Below, piece by piece: positions 1 to 7,425 of a stretch of DNA of 10,839 nt (positions are counted from its first letter, which is position 1; each line of letters opens with the position of its first letter). The translations under genes and the position numbers were made by a program. The notes under the pieces were generated by a model that worked only from the letters and a program-made list of their open reading frames with translations, ran no database searches and was not told the DNA's origin. Source of the stretch: an uncultured Candidatus Udaeobacter sp. (GTDB lineage: Bacteria; Verrucomicrobiota; Verrucomicrobiia; Chthoniobacterales; UBA10450); NCBI GenBank assembly GCA_955652245.1, contig CATPAV010000172.1:1-10839 (forward strand), in the 5' to 3' direction.

Positions 1-99
1 CAGCTGCGCCAAGGCGTTAACGGCTTCCAAGTTCACAGTCTGGCTCTATCAGATCGCACCGAAATGGACGAGACCGAAAACATTTTCCCGAAAGCGAAG

Positions 100-189
100 T
101 GGCGGAAGGGGTGGGATTCGAACCCACGGTGGGTTTCCCCACGCTCGATTTCGAGTCGAGTGCCTTAAACCGGACTCAGCCACCCTTCC
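100..189 (-). tRNA. tRNA-Ser, anticodon CGA
   Basis: The minus strand folds into a full type II (long variable arm) tRNA of 90 nt with an encoded CCA end. The 7-bp acceptor stem GGAAGGG/CCCTTCC is perfect and is followed by discriminator G and CCA. A short D stem (GCT/GGC) encloses a loop containing GG. The anticodon stem CTCGA/TCGAG carries the loop CTCGAAA, giving anticodon CGA (plus-strand positions 151-153), which reads the serine codon UCG. The extra arm is GTGGG-GAAA-CCCAC, and the T arm is GTGGG-TTCGAAT-CCCAC. The long variable arm, the G discriminator and the anticodon all agree on serine. The gene points leftward, away from the methyltransferase relic, and appears to be a single-gene unit in this window. 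Confidence 0.97.
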
Positions 190-217
190 CAGACTCCCTC
201 CTACTTTGCGACTGGCA

Positions 218-245
218 ATTGTCGCCCGCAGCCTGTGGTTTGCAA
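218..245 (-). promoter_or_regulatory. candidate sigma-70-type promoter for tRNA-Ser
   Basis: Read on the minus strand, TTGCAA (240-245) and GACAAT (218-223) are separated by 16 bases. Each matches 4 of 6 bases of the -35 and -10 consensus. The -10 box lies 28 bases upstream of the mature tRNA 5' end at 189, which leaves room for a short 5' leader removed by RNase P. The match is only moderate, and housekeeping promoters in this presumed phylum may differ, so this is a suggestion only. Confidence 0.25.
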
Positions 246-276
246 AGGCAAAGCATCACGCCAGCTTCAAATCGCG

Positions 277-682
277 ATGAAAATTATGCCCACCGACGGC
301 GGCATTGAGACGCGGATCATTTATGAATTCAAGCATGCAATCGCCGACTTCGAATCGTTCGAACTGCTGCAAGACGATTCGGGCCGCGACGTATGTCGAT
401 GTAGCGGCTGTCAATGCGGCCGCCGTTGCGCTTGTGCGCCAGGTAGCTCAGCTCGCGCAACACGGGCAGATGATTCTCGCCGGCGTGATCAGTCCGGCGT
501 CCGATGGATACGCAATCGGGGAGGCGCTGAATGCTGATGATGCGTTTGCCTACCATTCCGAGACTTGGGCGCGCCATGAACTCGCGTGTGCGCGTGAGGT
601 TGATCTGACAATTCTCGGCTGCTGCGGAGCGGATTACCGCAGCATTGAAGCTTTGGCAAAACAAGCGGTGCAGGAAGGGTGA
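277..682 (+). pseudogene. homocysteine S-methyltransferase relic with two internal deletions
   Basis: Two reading frames together resemble a collapsed homocysteine S-methyltransferase (MmuM/BHMT-like, normally about 300 aa). From ATG 277 the first frame encodes an N-terminus with TDGGIETR and ADFESFELLQDDSGRDV, the usual start of this family. Near 390-400 the similarity jumps to the next frame, with about 50 family residues missing. That frame continues with AAVNAAAVALVRQ, an ILAGVISPASDGY stretch (family ISGxxGPRGDGY) and AFAYHSETWARHE. A second block, roughly 130-150 family residues including the first zinc-binding Cys region, is missing near 600-610. The remnant ends with TILGCCGADYRSIEALA, matching the C-terminal zinc-binding GGCCGTDHRHI motif, and stops at TGA 680. 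The missing core of the barrel and the frame change make a working methyltransferase very unlikely. A short expressed peptide from 305-682 cannot be excluded. The block order and motifs are visible in the sequence; the deletion sizes come from my memory of the family. Confidence 0.75.
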
Positions 683-882
683 CTGAATCAAACTCGGCCA
701 AAGCGGAGCTTTCTGAAAAAATGTTACAATTTTAGGCTTGCCTCGGATGATTTCGGTACTGCATATTGTGTGTCCGCTGGGCAGCCACGCTATTACTTGT
801 TGTTGACTGAACTTCACAGGTTGTTGGCCTCGCTGTTCACGATTATTCCCATCTGATTCACAACCTCAACTGCTTTACCGCC

Positions 883-3800
883 ATGATTCAATTAAAACGT
901 GGAATTCCACCTGCCTCGCTTGATCAACCGCGTACATCGGCGAACCGCCAGAAAAACAAGGCCGTAAAAAGGACAAATACAGGTCTGCATGTTGAGCGTA
1001 TCTTCAGCGACGCCTCGATCGCTCCCTTCAATCAAATCGGGTGGGAACAGCGCACAGCGGAGATCACTGATGACAGTGGCAAAGTTATTTTTAAACAGGA
1101 GAACATCGAGGTCCCAAAAAGCTGGAGCGCGCTCGCAACCAAGATTGCAGTCTCAAAATATTTTTACGGTGATATTGGAAACGGTACCGATCCCCACAAA
1201 GGCGGGCGGGAAACGTCGGTACGGCAATTGATTCATCGCGTCACGCGCACCATTGCTGATTGGGGCATGGCGGACGGTTATTTTGCGGATGCGGAAGCCG
1301 CGGAAAATTTTTATGACGAACTAACCTGGCTCTGTCTGAATCAGCATGGCGCATTTAACTCGCCGGTCTGGTTCAACGTCGGCTTATATTACCAATACGG
1401 CATCGGCAAAGGCGCGGGGGCCGGCAATTACTTTTACAACCGCGAAACCGGCAAAGCTGAACGCGCCGCGTCACAGTATGAATATCCGCAGGGAAGCGCC
1501 TGTTTTATTCAAAGCGTAGACGACACGATGGAAGATATTATGCAGCTGGCGACGAGCGAGGCGATGCTCTTCAAGTACGGCAGCGGCACTGGGACGGACC
1601 TTTCCTCGTTAAGATCGACAAGAGAAAAATTAAGCGGCGGCGGCAAACCAAGCGGGCCGCTTTCATTCCTGAAGGTTTACGATCAGGTCGCAAACGTAGT
1701 GAAGAGCGGTGGCAAAACGCGTCGCGCCGCGAAGATGAATACGCTCAAAGATTGGCACCCGGACATCGAAGAGTTCATCGACGCTAAGCAGAAAGAAGAA
1801 AAGAAAGCCTGGGCCCTGATCGAGCAAGGTTACGACGGCAGCTACAACGGCGACGCCTATGGCTCGGTAATGTATCAAAACGAAAACCTGAGCGTCCGGG
1901 TGAGCGACGAATTCATGGACGCGGCGCTCGAAGACCGCGAATGGTGGACGCGACGCGTGCGCGACGGAAAACCGTGCGAATGCAAAGATGCCCGGACGCT
2001 GTTGCGCAAGATCGCTGAAGGAACGCATGTTTGCGGAGATCCGGGGATGCAGTTCGATTCCACGATCCACAAATGGCACACCTGCAAAGGCACGGATCGT
2101 CAAAATTCCACCAATCCCTGCTCGGAATATCTCTTTCTTGATAATACGGCGTGCAATCTTGCATCACTCAATTTGATGAAGTTCAAGAGCCCGGACGGCG
2201 ACTTCGACGTTGAGCGATTCAAAGCTGCGGTGCGTATTTTCATTACAGCTCAGGAAATTCTGGTCGATAACGCGAGTTACCCGATCAAGGAAATCGCCGA
2301 AAACTCGCATATTTTTCGCACACTCGGACTCGGGTACGCAAATCTCGGCTCTCTCGTCATGAGTTATGGTTTCGGCTACGACAGTGTCGAAGGCCGCGCG
2401 CTGTGCGGCGCGATCACAGCGATCATGACCGGCGAAGCATACGGGCAAAGCGCACGATTGGCGGAGGCGATCGGGCCGTTCCCAGGCTATCACGACGCAA
2501 GTGCCAGCGGCGTGCCGAAACCAGTCGCCAAGGACAATGTCGCGTCGATGCTGGAAGTGATCGAGTTACACCGTTGCGCAGTGCGCGAAATTTCGGACGC
2601 GAAAGAGTTCGCCCATTTGAAAGAAGAAGCGGCGAAAGTTTGGGATAGCACCGCTGAATTAGGCAAACAATACGGCTATCGCAACGCGCAGGTCACAGTT
2701 CTCGCACCGACAGGCACAATTAGTTTCCTGATGGATTGCGATACGACCGGGATCGAGCCGGACATCGCGCTCGTGAAATACAAGCTGCTCGCGGGCGGCG
2801 GAATGCTTAAAATTGTCAACCAAACCGTCAAACCCGCGCTCGAGAAACTCGGTTACAACTCTGAGGAGATCGAGCGGATCATCGCGCACATCGACGCGTT
2901 CGACACGATCGAGGACGCCACCGACACAGACGGATCAACGATTTCATCCGGGCTGAAACCAGAGCACTTGTCCATCTTCGATTGCGCATTCAAGCCATTC
3001 AAAGGCGAACGCAGTCTCAGTTACATGGCGCACCTGCGGATGATGGCCGCGGCACAACCATTCCTCAGTGGCGCAATTTCGAAAACGGTCAACATGCCGG
3101 AAGCGGCCACGGTCGATGACATCATGAACACGTACGTAGAGGGGTGGCGGCTTGGATTAAAATCGATCGCAATTTATCGTGACGGCTCGAAGCGTTCCGC
3201 GCCACTCAACACGCGTAAGACAAAAGACATGGGCGCGGCCGGAGATGTCGATCTTGCGTTGGATGTCACGGTTGAGCGCGGTGAATTTGAGAAGCGCATT
3301 CTCGAATTGGAAGAAGAGCTGGCGTTGGTCCGGAGCCGGCTCGATCAGCCGATCCGGCATCGGATGCCGGACACACGGATGTCGCTGACGCACCGGTTCG
3401 AGATCGCCGGACACGAAGGTTACATCACAGTCGGCTTGTACGAAGATGGTCAGCCGGGCGAGCTTTTCATCACGATGTCGAAGGAGGGAAGCACAATCGG
3501 CGGGTTAATGGACACCGTCGGCACCCTCACGTCGATTGCGCTCCAGTACGGCGTGCCGCTGGAGAGTCTCGCGAAGAAGTTCGCTTACCAAAGATTTGAA
3601 CCGAGCGGGTTCACAAAAAATCCCGATATTCGCCATGCAACCAGCATCACTGATTATGTTTTTCGCTGGCTCGCCTGTCAGTTTATCAAAGGCTACAAGG
3701 AAGCCACCTCAGCAACACGCGGACAAACGGAATTGCCGTTGAAGGAGATTCCGGAGATGGAGAAAAAGGCGCTCAATCGACCCGTCTCCGATCTGGCGCG

Positions 3801-4023
3801 GACAGGCGAAAAGGAGCTGATCGACGTAATCACAGGTCATTCACCGAACGATGGCTCACCGCAGGTATCGGGCAATGGCAGGAGCCATGCTGACCGGGTA
3901 CAAGAGGCGCTTGGAAATATGTTCATGGACATCGTCTGTTCGCATTGCGGCAGCGATAAGGTGATCCGGGCGGGGGCCTGCGGCGTTTGCACTGAATGCG
4001 GAACGAGCCAGGGCTGCAGCTGA
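883..4023 (+). CDS. nrdJ: class II (AdoCbl-dependent) ribonucleotide reductase NrdJ
   Basis: This 1046-aa protein is a vitamin B12-dependent ribonucleotide reductase, which makes deoxyribonucleotides in the cytoplasm through a thiyl radical generated from adenosylcobalamin, without oxygen and without a separate radical subunit. Visible marks are Cys207 in GSACFIQS and Cys424 in NTACNLASLNL (the redox cysteine pair), N411-P-C-S-E415 with the presumed thiyl-radical Cys413, and the APTGTISF loop from residue 608. A charged, probably coiled-coil segment (about 805-830) leads into a TSCPD-type domain (about 835-945). The C-terminus is a Cys-rich ribbon (Cys1019, 1022, 1033, 1036, 1039, 1045), probably a zinc site and/or redox relay that re-reduces the active site. 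Length and domain order are normal for long NrdJ proteins. ATG 883 is the first start after an in-frame TGA at 808; there is no Shine-Dalgarno sequence. A weak promoter candidate lies upstream (TTGCCT 738-743, CATATT 762-767, spacer 18). No cobalamin riboswitch, nrdR box or nrdR gene was recognised. Confidence 0.97.
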   Translation: MIQLKRGIPPASLDQPRTSANRQKNKAVKRTNTGLHVERIFSDASIAPFNQIGWEQRTAEITDDSGKVIFKQENIEVPKSWSALATKIAVSKYFYGDIGNGTDPHKGGRETSVRQLIHRVTRTIADWGMADGYFADAEAAENFYDELTWLCLNQHGAFNSPVWFNVGLYYQYGIGKGAGAGNYFYNRETGKAERAASQYEYPQGSACFIQSVDDTMEDIMQLATSEAMLFKYGSGTGTDLSSLRSTREKLSGGGKPSGPLSFLKVYDQVANVVKSGGKTRRAAKMNTLKDWHPDIEEFIDAKQKEEKKAWALIEQGYDGSYNGDAYGSVMYQNENLSVRVSDEFMDAALEDREWWTRRVRDGKPCECKDARTLLRKIAEGTHVCGDPGMQFDSTIHKWHTCKGTDRQNSTNPCSEYLFLDNTACNLASLNLMKFKSPDGDFDVERFKAAVRIFITAQEILVDNASYPIKEIAENSHIFRTLGLGYANLGSLVMSYGFGYDSVEGRALCGAITAIMTGEAYGQSARLAEAIGPFPGYHDASASGVPKPVAKDNVASMLEVIELHRCAVREISDAKEFAHLKEEAAKVWDSTAELGKQYGYRNAQVTVLAPTGTISFLMDCDTTGIEPDIALVKYKLLAGGGMLKIVNQTVKPALEKLGYNSEEIERIIAHIDAFDTIEDATDTDGSTISSGLKPEHLSIFDCAFKPFKGERSLSYMAHLRMMAAAQPFLSGAISKTVNMPEAATVDDIMNTYVEGWRLGLKSIAIYRDGSKRSAPLNTRKTKDMGAAGDVDLALDVTVERGEFEKRILELEEELALVRSRLDQPIRHRMPDTRMSLTHRFEIAGHEGYITVGLYEDGQPGELFITMSKEGSTIGGLMDTVGTLTSIALQYGVPLESLAKKFAYQRFEPSGFTKNPDIRHATSITDYVFRWLACQFIKGYKEATSATRGQTELPLKEIPEMEKKALNRPVSDLARTGEKELIDVITGHSPNDGSPQVSGNGRSHADRVQEALGNMFMDIVCSHCGSDKVIRAGACGVCTECGTSQGCS

Positions 4024-4030
4024 ATCGCTG

Positions 4031-4055
4031 GCCAGTCGAATAAGTGTCGACTGGC
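4031..4055 (+). terminator. perfect 9-bp inverted repeat after nrdJ, possible terminator
   Basis: GCCAGTCGA (4031-4039) and TCGACTGGC (4047-4055) form a perfect 9-bp stem around the 7-base loop ATAAGTG, starting 7 bases after the nrdJ stop codon. The position suits a transcription terminator or an mRNA 3'-end stabilising hairpin. No run of T follows, so it is not a classical intrinsic terminator. The symmetry would also suit a dimeric regulator acting on the downstream acyl-CoA dehydrogenase gene, 124 bases away. Confidence 0.45.
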
Positions 4056-4178
4056 GGATCAGAGCGCCTCGCTGCTAACCGGCGACGCGTTGGCGCGCCG
4101 GCAATTTGCACGACTTGTGGACACGCGAAGTCGGCAGGCTACAGTTCGTGACCCGCCATTTTTGGTCAGCGGATTTTT

Positions 4179-5960
4179 ATGAACAAATTCGACACAGAGC
4201 GGCAAAAAGAAATTCAGCAGGCGGAGGAACTGCTTTTCGCAGGCCCACAGGCGCTTGGCTTTGCTAAAGGTCTCTTCCAAGGTCATTTCGTTGCCGATTG
4301 GGTGATGCCTTATCCGCGCATCCCGGCAGCGCAACAGACAGAGCTGGACAAGTCGCTCGCGGACCTTCGGAAATTTCTCGACGAACATCTCAATCCTGTG
4401 GAAATAGATCGACAAGCGGATATTCCGCGCGAGATCATCGATGGACTTGGTCGCGTCGGCGTGCTGGGGGCGACCGCGCCAGTGGAGCACGGCGGACGGG
4501 GTTTTACGCAGATGGCCAACTGCAAACTCCTGGAGGAAATCGGAACGCGCTGCGCCTCAACTTCGGTGTTCGTCAACGCCCATCATTCAATCGGTATCCG
4601 CGCGTTGCTCCTTTTCGGGACGCATTCGCAAAAAGAAAAGTGGTTGCCGAGACTTGTGAATGGGGAACAGCTTGGCGCATTCGCATTGACCGAACGTGAA
4701 GCCGGCTCCGATGCAGCGAACGTCCAAATGCAAGCGTGTCCAAGCGAGGACGGCTCATATTTTATTTTGAATGGCGAAAAGCGTTACATCACCAATGCTG
4801 CAATTGCGCAAGTGCTGACAGTGATGGCGCGCACGCCGGTGCCGGGTTCGGACAAAACGGCGATCACGGCATTTCTGGTGACGCCAGACATGCCGGGGTT
4901 CACGGTATTGGAGGCTCGAATGCCGAAAATGGGAATCCGCGGCACCGCGACAGGCCGCTTCGCCCTGCGCGACACCAAAGTGCCAAAAGAAAACATTCTC
5001 GGTCCCATGGGCAAAGGTCTGAAGGTTGCGTTGACCGTGCTGGATTTTGGCCGGACAACATTCGGCGCATGTTGCACAGGCGCGGCCAAAACCTGTTTGC
5101 GCCTGGCCATCGAACACGCGAGCACGCGCAAACAGTTCAACAAAACTCTCGGTGAATTTGAGCTCGTCAAAAAGAAAGTCGCCCGCATCGCGGCAGGCGC
5201 TTATGCGATGGAGGCGATGACAACAATAACGGCATCCCTTATCGACCGCGGCCTGGAAGATTACATGGTCGAAACGGCAATGCTGAAAGTCTTTACGACC
5301 GAGCGGCTTTGGGAAATAATCAATGACACGTTCCAGATTTATGGCGGATCCGCCTACTTTGTCGATCTTCCACTGGAGCGAATGCTGCGCGATGCCCGCA
5401 TTAACCAGATCGGCGAAGGCAGCAACGAAGTGCTCACTTCCTTTATTGCGCTGGTCGGGATGCGCGGGCCGGGAATGGAGTTTAAGGAAATTTACGACAC
5501 AATGATGAAACCATCGCGCGATCGAATGGGCAAAGCGTGGACTGCTGGGAAGAACCGCCTCGGTGCGGCCATTCGGATCCCTGACGTGCCCGTTCGCAGC
5601 GAGCAGCTTCACGCGACGGCGCGGCGACTCGGGCGCCTGATTTGGCGTTTCAACTTCGCCGTGAATCGCGCATTAATTGCTTATCGCGAGCCGATTCTCG
5701 ACATGCAGCTCGTCCAGGAACGGATTGCTGACGCGGCCATGGATCTTTTTGCCTCAACTTGTGTGCTCAGCCGTTGGGATGCCAAGCTTCAGTTCGCCCG
5801 GCGAAACGGAGACTCAGCGTCGGCTGATGACTCCGCCGCCGATCTCTTTTTACGTCAATCGTTCCGTCGAATTCGCCGCTTTCTTGGTGAATTGACTGAC
5901 AATGATGATAAGTCGGTGCTTGCGACAGCAAAGTCGTTCTTGGGCAAGCCACCCAGCTAA
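4179..5960 (+). CDS. acyl-CoA dehydrogenase, long (593-aa) form
   Basis: This FAD-dependent enzyme should oxidise an acyl-CoA to the trans-2-enoyl-CoA and pass electrons to electron-transfer flavoprotein. Visible family features include the FAD/substrate-loop motif AFALTEREAGSDAA (residues 167-180), a YITN segment at 203-206 in the beta domain, and RKQFNKTLGEFELVKKKVA in the C-terminal helical domain. IYGGSAYFVDLPLERMLRDA is followed by IGEGSNEVL, in which Glu413 sits where medium-chain-type enzymes carry the catalytic base. Classical members are about 380 aa. This one adds about 150 residues after 440, like the VLCAD/ACAD9 group and many environmental bacterial homologues, and its N-terminus (GFAKGLFQGHF, then MPYP) resembles those. 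Chain-length specificity cannot be read from sequence; long or branched acyl chains are both possible. ATG 4179 is the only start after the in-frame TGA at 4149, and the ribosome-binding site is weak (AGCGGA). It ends 2 bases before the ilvC-like gene, suggesting one transcript. Confidence 0.93.
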   Translation: MNKFDTERQKEIQQAEELLFAGPQALGFAKGLFQGHFVADWVMPYPRIPAAQQTELDKSLADLRKFLDEHLNPVEIDRQADIPREIIDGLGRVGVLGATAPVEHGGRGFTQMANCKLLEEIGTRCASTSVFVNAHHSIGIRALLLFGTHSQKEKWLPRLVNGEQLGAFALTEREAGSDAANVQMQACPSEDGSYFILNGEKRYITNAAIAQVLTVMARTPVPGSDKTAITAFLVTPDMPGFTVLEARMPKMGIRGTATGRFALRDTKVPKENILGPMGKGLKVALTVLDFGRTTFGACCTGAAKTCLRLAIEHASTRKQFNKTLGEFELVKKKVARIAAGAYAMEAMTTITASLIDRGLEDYMVETAMLKVFTTERLWEIINDTFQIYGGSAYFVDLPLERMLRDARINQIGEGSNEVLTSFIALVGMRGPGMEFKEIYDTMMKPSRDRMGKAWTAGKNRLGAAIRIPDVPVRSEQLHATARRLGRLIWRFNFAVNRALIAYREPILDMQLVQERIADAAMDLFASTCVLSRWDAKLQFARRNGDSASADDSAADLFLRQSFRRIRRFLGELTDNDDKSVLATAKSFLGKPPS

Positions 5961-5962
5961 AT

Positions 5963-6970
5963 TTGGCCGCGCATATTTACACCGATAAAGATGTCGATCT
6001 TCGCTGGCTGAAGGGAAAAACGTGTGCAGTGATCGGCTTCGGCGCGCAAGGCCGCGCTCACGCTCTCAATCTCAGAGATAGCGGCGTTACTGTCATCATT
6101 GGTTTGTATCCTGGCAGCAAGTCGCGCGGGCGTGCCACGCGGTGCGGCCTCAAGGTGCTTGACACAGCAGAGGCTGCACGGCGGGCGGACATTATTTTTA
6201 TTGCGCTTCCGGACACGCAAATGCCCGCGGTCTATAAGGAAGAAATCGCCCCCAGTCTGCGACCGGGTCAAACCCTGCTCTTCGCGCACGGTTTCGCGAT
6301 TCATTACCGCACGATTATTGCCCGGAAAGACGTCGACGTTGTCATGGTCGCCCCGAAAGGTCTGGGACCGATGGTGCGCCGAGAATTTGTCAGAGGACGT
6401 GGCGCCCCCGGGCTGATTGCGATTCACCAAGACGCCACCGGCCACGCCAAGCGAACGGCACTGGCTTGGGCAAAAGGTATTGGCTGCACGCGCGCTGGCG
6501 TGCTCGAGACAACGTTTCGCGAGGAGACGGAAACCGATCTTTTTGGCGAGCAAGCAGTGCTGTGCGGTGGAACGTCCGCACTCATTCGCGCTGGCTTTGA
6601 CACACTTGTTCGCGCTGGCTATCCGCCCGAACTCGCCTACTTCGAGTGTCTGCACGAATTAAAGTTTATCGTCGATCTTATCCATGAAGCGGGACTGGCC
6701 GGGATGCGCAGATTGATTTCCGATACCGCGAAGTGGGGTGAGCTGACCGTCGGCCCAAAAATTGTGGATCAAGCGGTCCAAACACGGATGAGGACGGCGC
6801 TGCGGGAAATCCGCTCAGGAAAATTTGCGCGCGAATTTATTCAGGAAATGAGCACCGGCCAAGCGCACTATGCGAAGCTCCTGCGCAAAGCTGAAAAGCA
6901 TCCAATTGAAGAGGTCGGTGCACGGCTCCGCGGACTAATGAGTTGGAAAGAAAAAACAAAAAGCACCTAG
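5963..6970 (+). CDS. ilvC: ketol-acid reductoisomerase-like protein, atypical NADPH loop
   Basis: This 335-aa protein is a short-form (class I) ketol-acid reductoisomerase, the enzyme that isomerises and reduces acetolactate or acetohydroxybutyrate in valine, isoleucine and leucine synthesis. The Rossmann domain has GFGAQGRAHALNLRDSG (25-41), with GxGxxG-type spacing. Catalytic and Mg2+-binding residues seem complete: His109 in AHGF, Lys132 in APKG, Asp192 and Glu196 in ETDLFGEQ, Glu228 and Glu232 in ECLHE, Ser253 in SDTA. The start is TTG 5963: the next residues AAHIYTDKD match the usual family N-terminus (MAAKIYYDKD), and no ATG fits. It begins 2 bases after the acyl-CoA dehydrogenase stop with no clear ribosome-binding site, so translation may be coupled. 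In the cofactor loop the usual LRxGSxSW reads LYPGSKSR: Arg becomes Tyr49 and Trp becomes Arg55, while Ser52 and Ser54 remain. GPGHLVRREY also reads GLGPMVRREF. With no ilvB, ilvN or leu gene nearby, it may be a paralogue with a changed cofactor or substrate rather than the main IlvC. Confidence 0.93.
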   Translation: MAAHIYTDKDVDLRWLKGKTCAVIGFGAQGRAHALNLRDSGVTVIIGLYPGSKSRGRATRCGLKVLDTAEAARRADIIFIALPDTQMPAVYKEEIAPSLRPGQTLLFAHGFAIHYRTIIARKDVDVVMVAPKGLGPMVRREFVRGRGAPGLIAIHQDATGHAKRTALAWAKGIGCTRAGVLETTFREETETDLFGEQAVLCGGTSALIRAGFDTLVRAGYPPELAYFECLHELKFIVDLIHEAGLAGMRRLISDTAKWGELTVGPKIVDQAVQTRMRTALREIRSGKFAREFIQEMSTGQAHYAKLLRKAEKHPIEEVGARLRGLMSWKEKTKST

Positions 6971-7020
6971 CAGCGCTGGACAGCGCGCCACTTTCGGCGA
7001 ACTCGGTCTTCCCGAAATTA

Positions 7021-7293
7021 TTATTTCTCCGTCGCGCGCCCGATAATTTGTAGCGGGCTGGCAGTGGTCGGATTCTCCCCAAACCGATCGCATAGCTGGG
7101 GAATGCCGGAAGCTATGCTCTTCACGTAGCAGAGTTTTATGACTCTTGTCTGGGCAGCCTGCTGTGTTGGCGGCACAACTACGTTTTTGCTCGGATCGGC
7201 AAATGCCGATGCAGAGAATGCAAGGGCGAGCACGACGCTCGCGCAGCGAATCGACCAACCGCTTAGGCGACTAAGCCTATTTACAGTTGTCAT
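7021..7293 (-). CDS. small predicted secreted protein, two cysteines, unknown function
   Basis: This 90-aa protein is not assigned to a family I can name. Residues 1-32 form a convincing Sec signal peptide: Arg-containing n-region (R6, R9, R16), hydrophobic stretch ASVVLALAFSASAF, and an AFA cleavage site before Asp33. The mature part of about 58 residues has a Pro/Gln-rich linker (VVVPPTQQAAQ), then VIKLCYVKS and GIPQLCDRFGENPTT, ending in SPLQIIGRATEK. Cys55 and Cys68 could form a disulfide in the periplasm. ATG 7293 is preferred over the upstream in-frame TTG at 7344 because it places the signal peptide at the N-terminus. A GAAAAGG stretch lies about 15 bases upstream, rather far for a ribosome-binding site. 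It lies 132 bases downstream of the TPR gene on the same strand, so it could be co-transcribed or have its own promoter, and it faces the ilvC-like gene across a 50-base gap. The clear export signal supports a real gene. Confidence 0.65.
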   Translation of the reverse strand: MTTVNRLSRLSGWSIRCASVVLALAFSASAFADPSKNVVVPPTQQAAQTRVIKLCYVKSIASGIPQLCDRFGENPTTASPLQIIGRATEK

Positions 7294-7425
7294 GCGCAAA
7301 GTGTGCACCTTTTCACTCCGCACTGCAAGAGAAAAGAAATGCAATGATCGATCTCTTCAGGACAAAGAAGCGATAGTTTCGGCCATCGTGAGTACGGCTG
7401 ACTGGCAACTCGCAGATGCCCGGCA

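Noticed and set aside
2..99. A short plus-strand stretch reading SKFTVWLYQIA, reminiscent of region 2 of ECF sigma factors (FRTWLYRIA).
   Set aside because: Only about 11 residues resemble the motif, the following residues do not continue the family, and the frame runs into the opposite-strand tRNA. It could be a relic of a gene cut by the window edge, but the evidence is too thin to annotate.
329..817. A 162-codon minus-strand open frame across the methyltransferase relic and the nrdJ upstream region.
   Set aside because: Its composition is odd and no domain is visible. The plus strand explains most of it as a decayed methyltransferase.
3955..4023. The Cys-rich tail of NrdJ considered as a separate zinc-finger gene or fusion.
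   Set aside because: It is in frame with the reductase, and such C-terminal Cys-rich ribbons are a normal part of long class II ribonucleotide reductases.
4755..5612. A 285-codon open frame on the minus strand, antisense to the acyl-CoA dehydrogenase.
   Set aside because: It is rich in His, Arg and Cys with no recognisable domain, and lies wholly inside a well-supported gene, as expected for a shadow frame in moderately GC-rich DNA.
5957..6655. A 232-codon minus-strand open frame antisense to the ilvC-like gene.
   Set aside because: It has no motif or export signal, and the opposite strand carries a clear enzyme with conserved catalytic residues.
6992..7017. TTTCGG ... CCGAAA, a possible terminator hairpin between the convergent ilvC-like gene and the small secreted-protein gene, followed by TTATTATTTC.
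   Set aside because: The stem is only 6 bp with a 14-base loop, so it would be weak. The T-rich tract also overlaps the end of the opposing gene.
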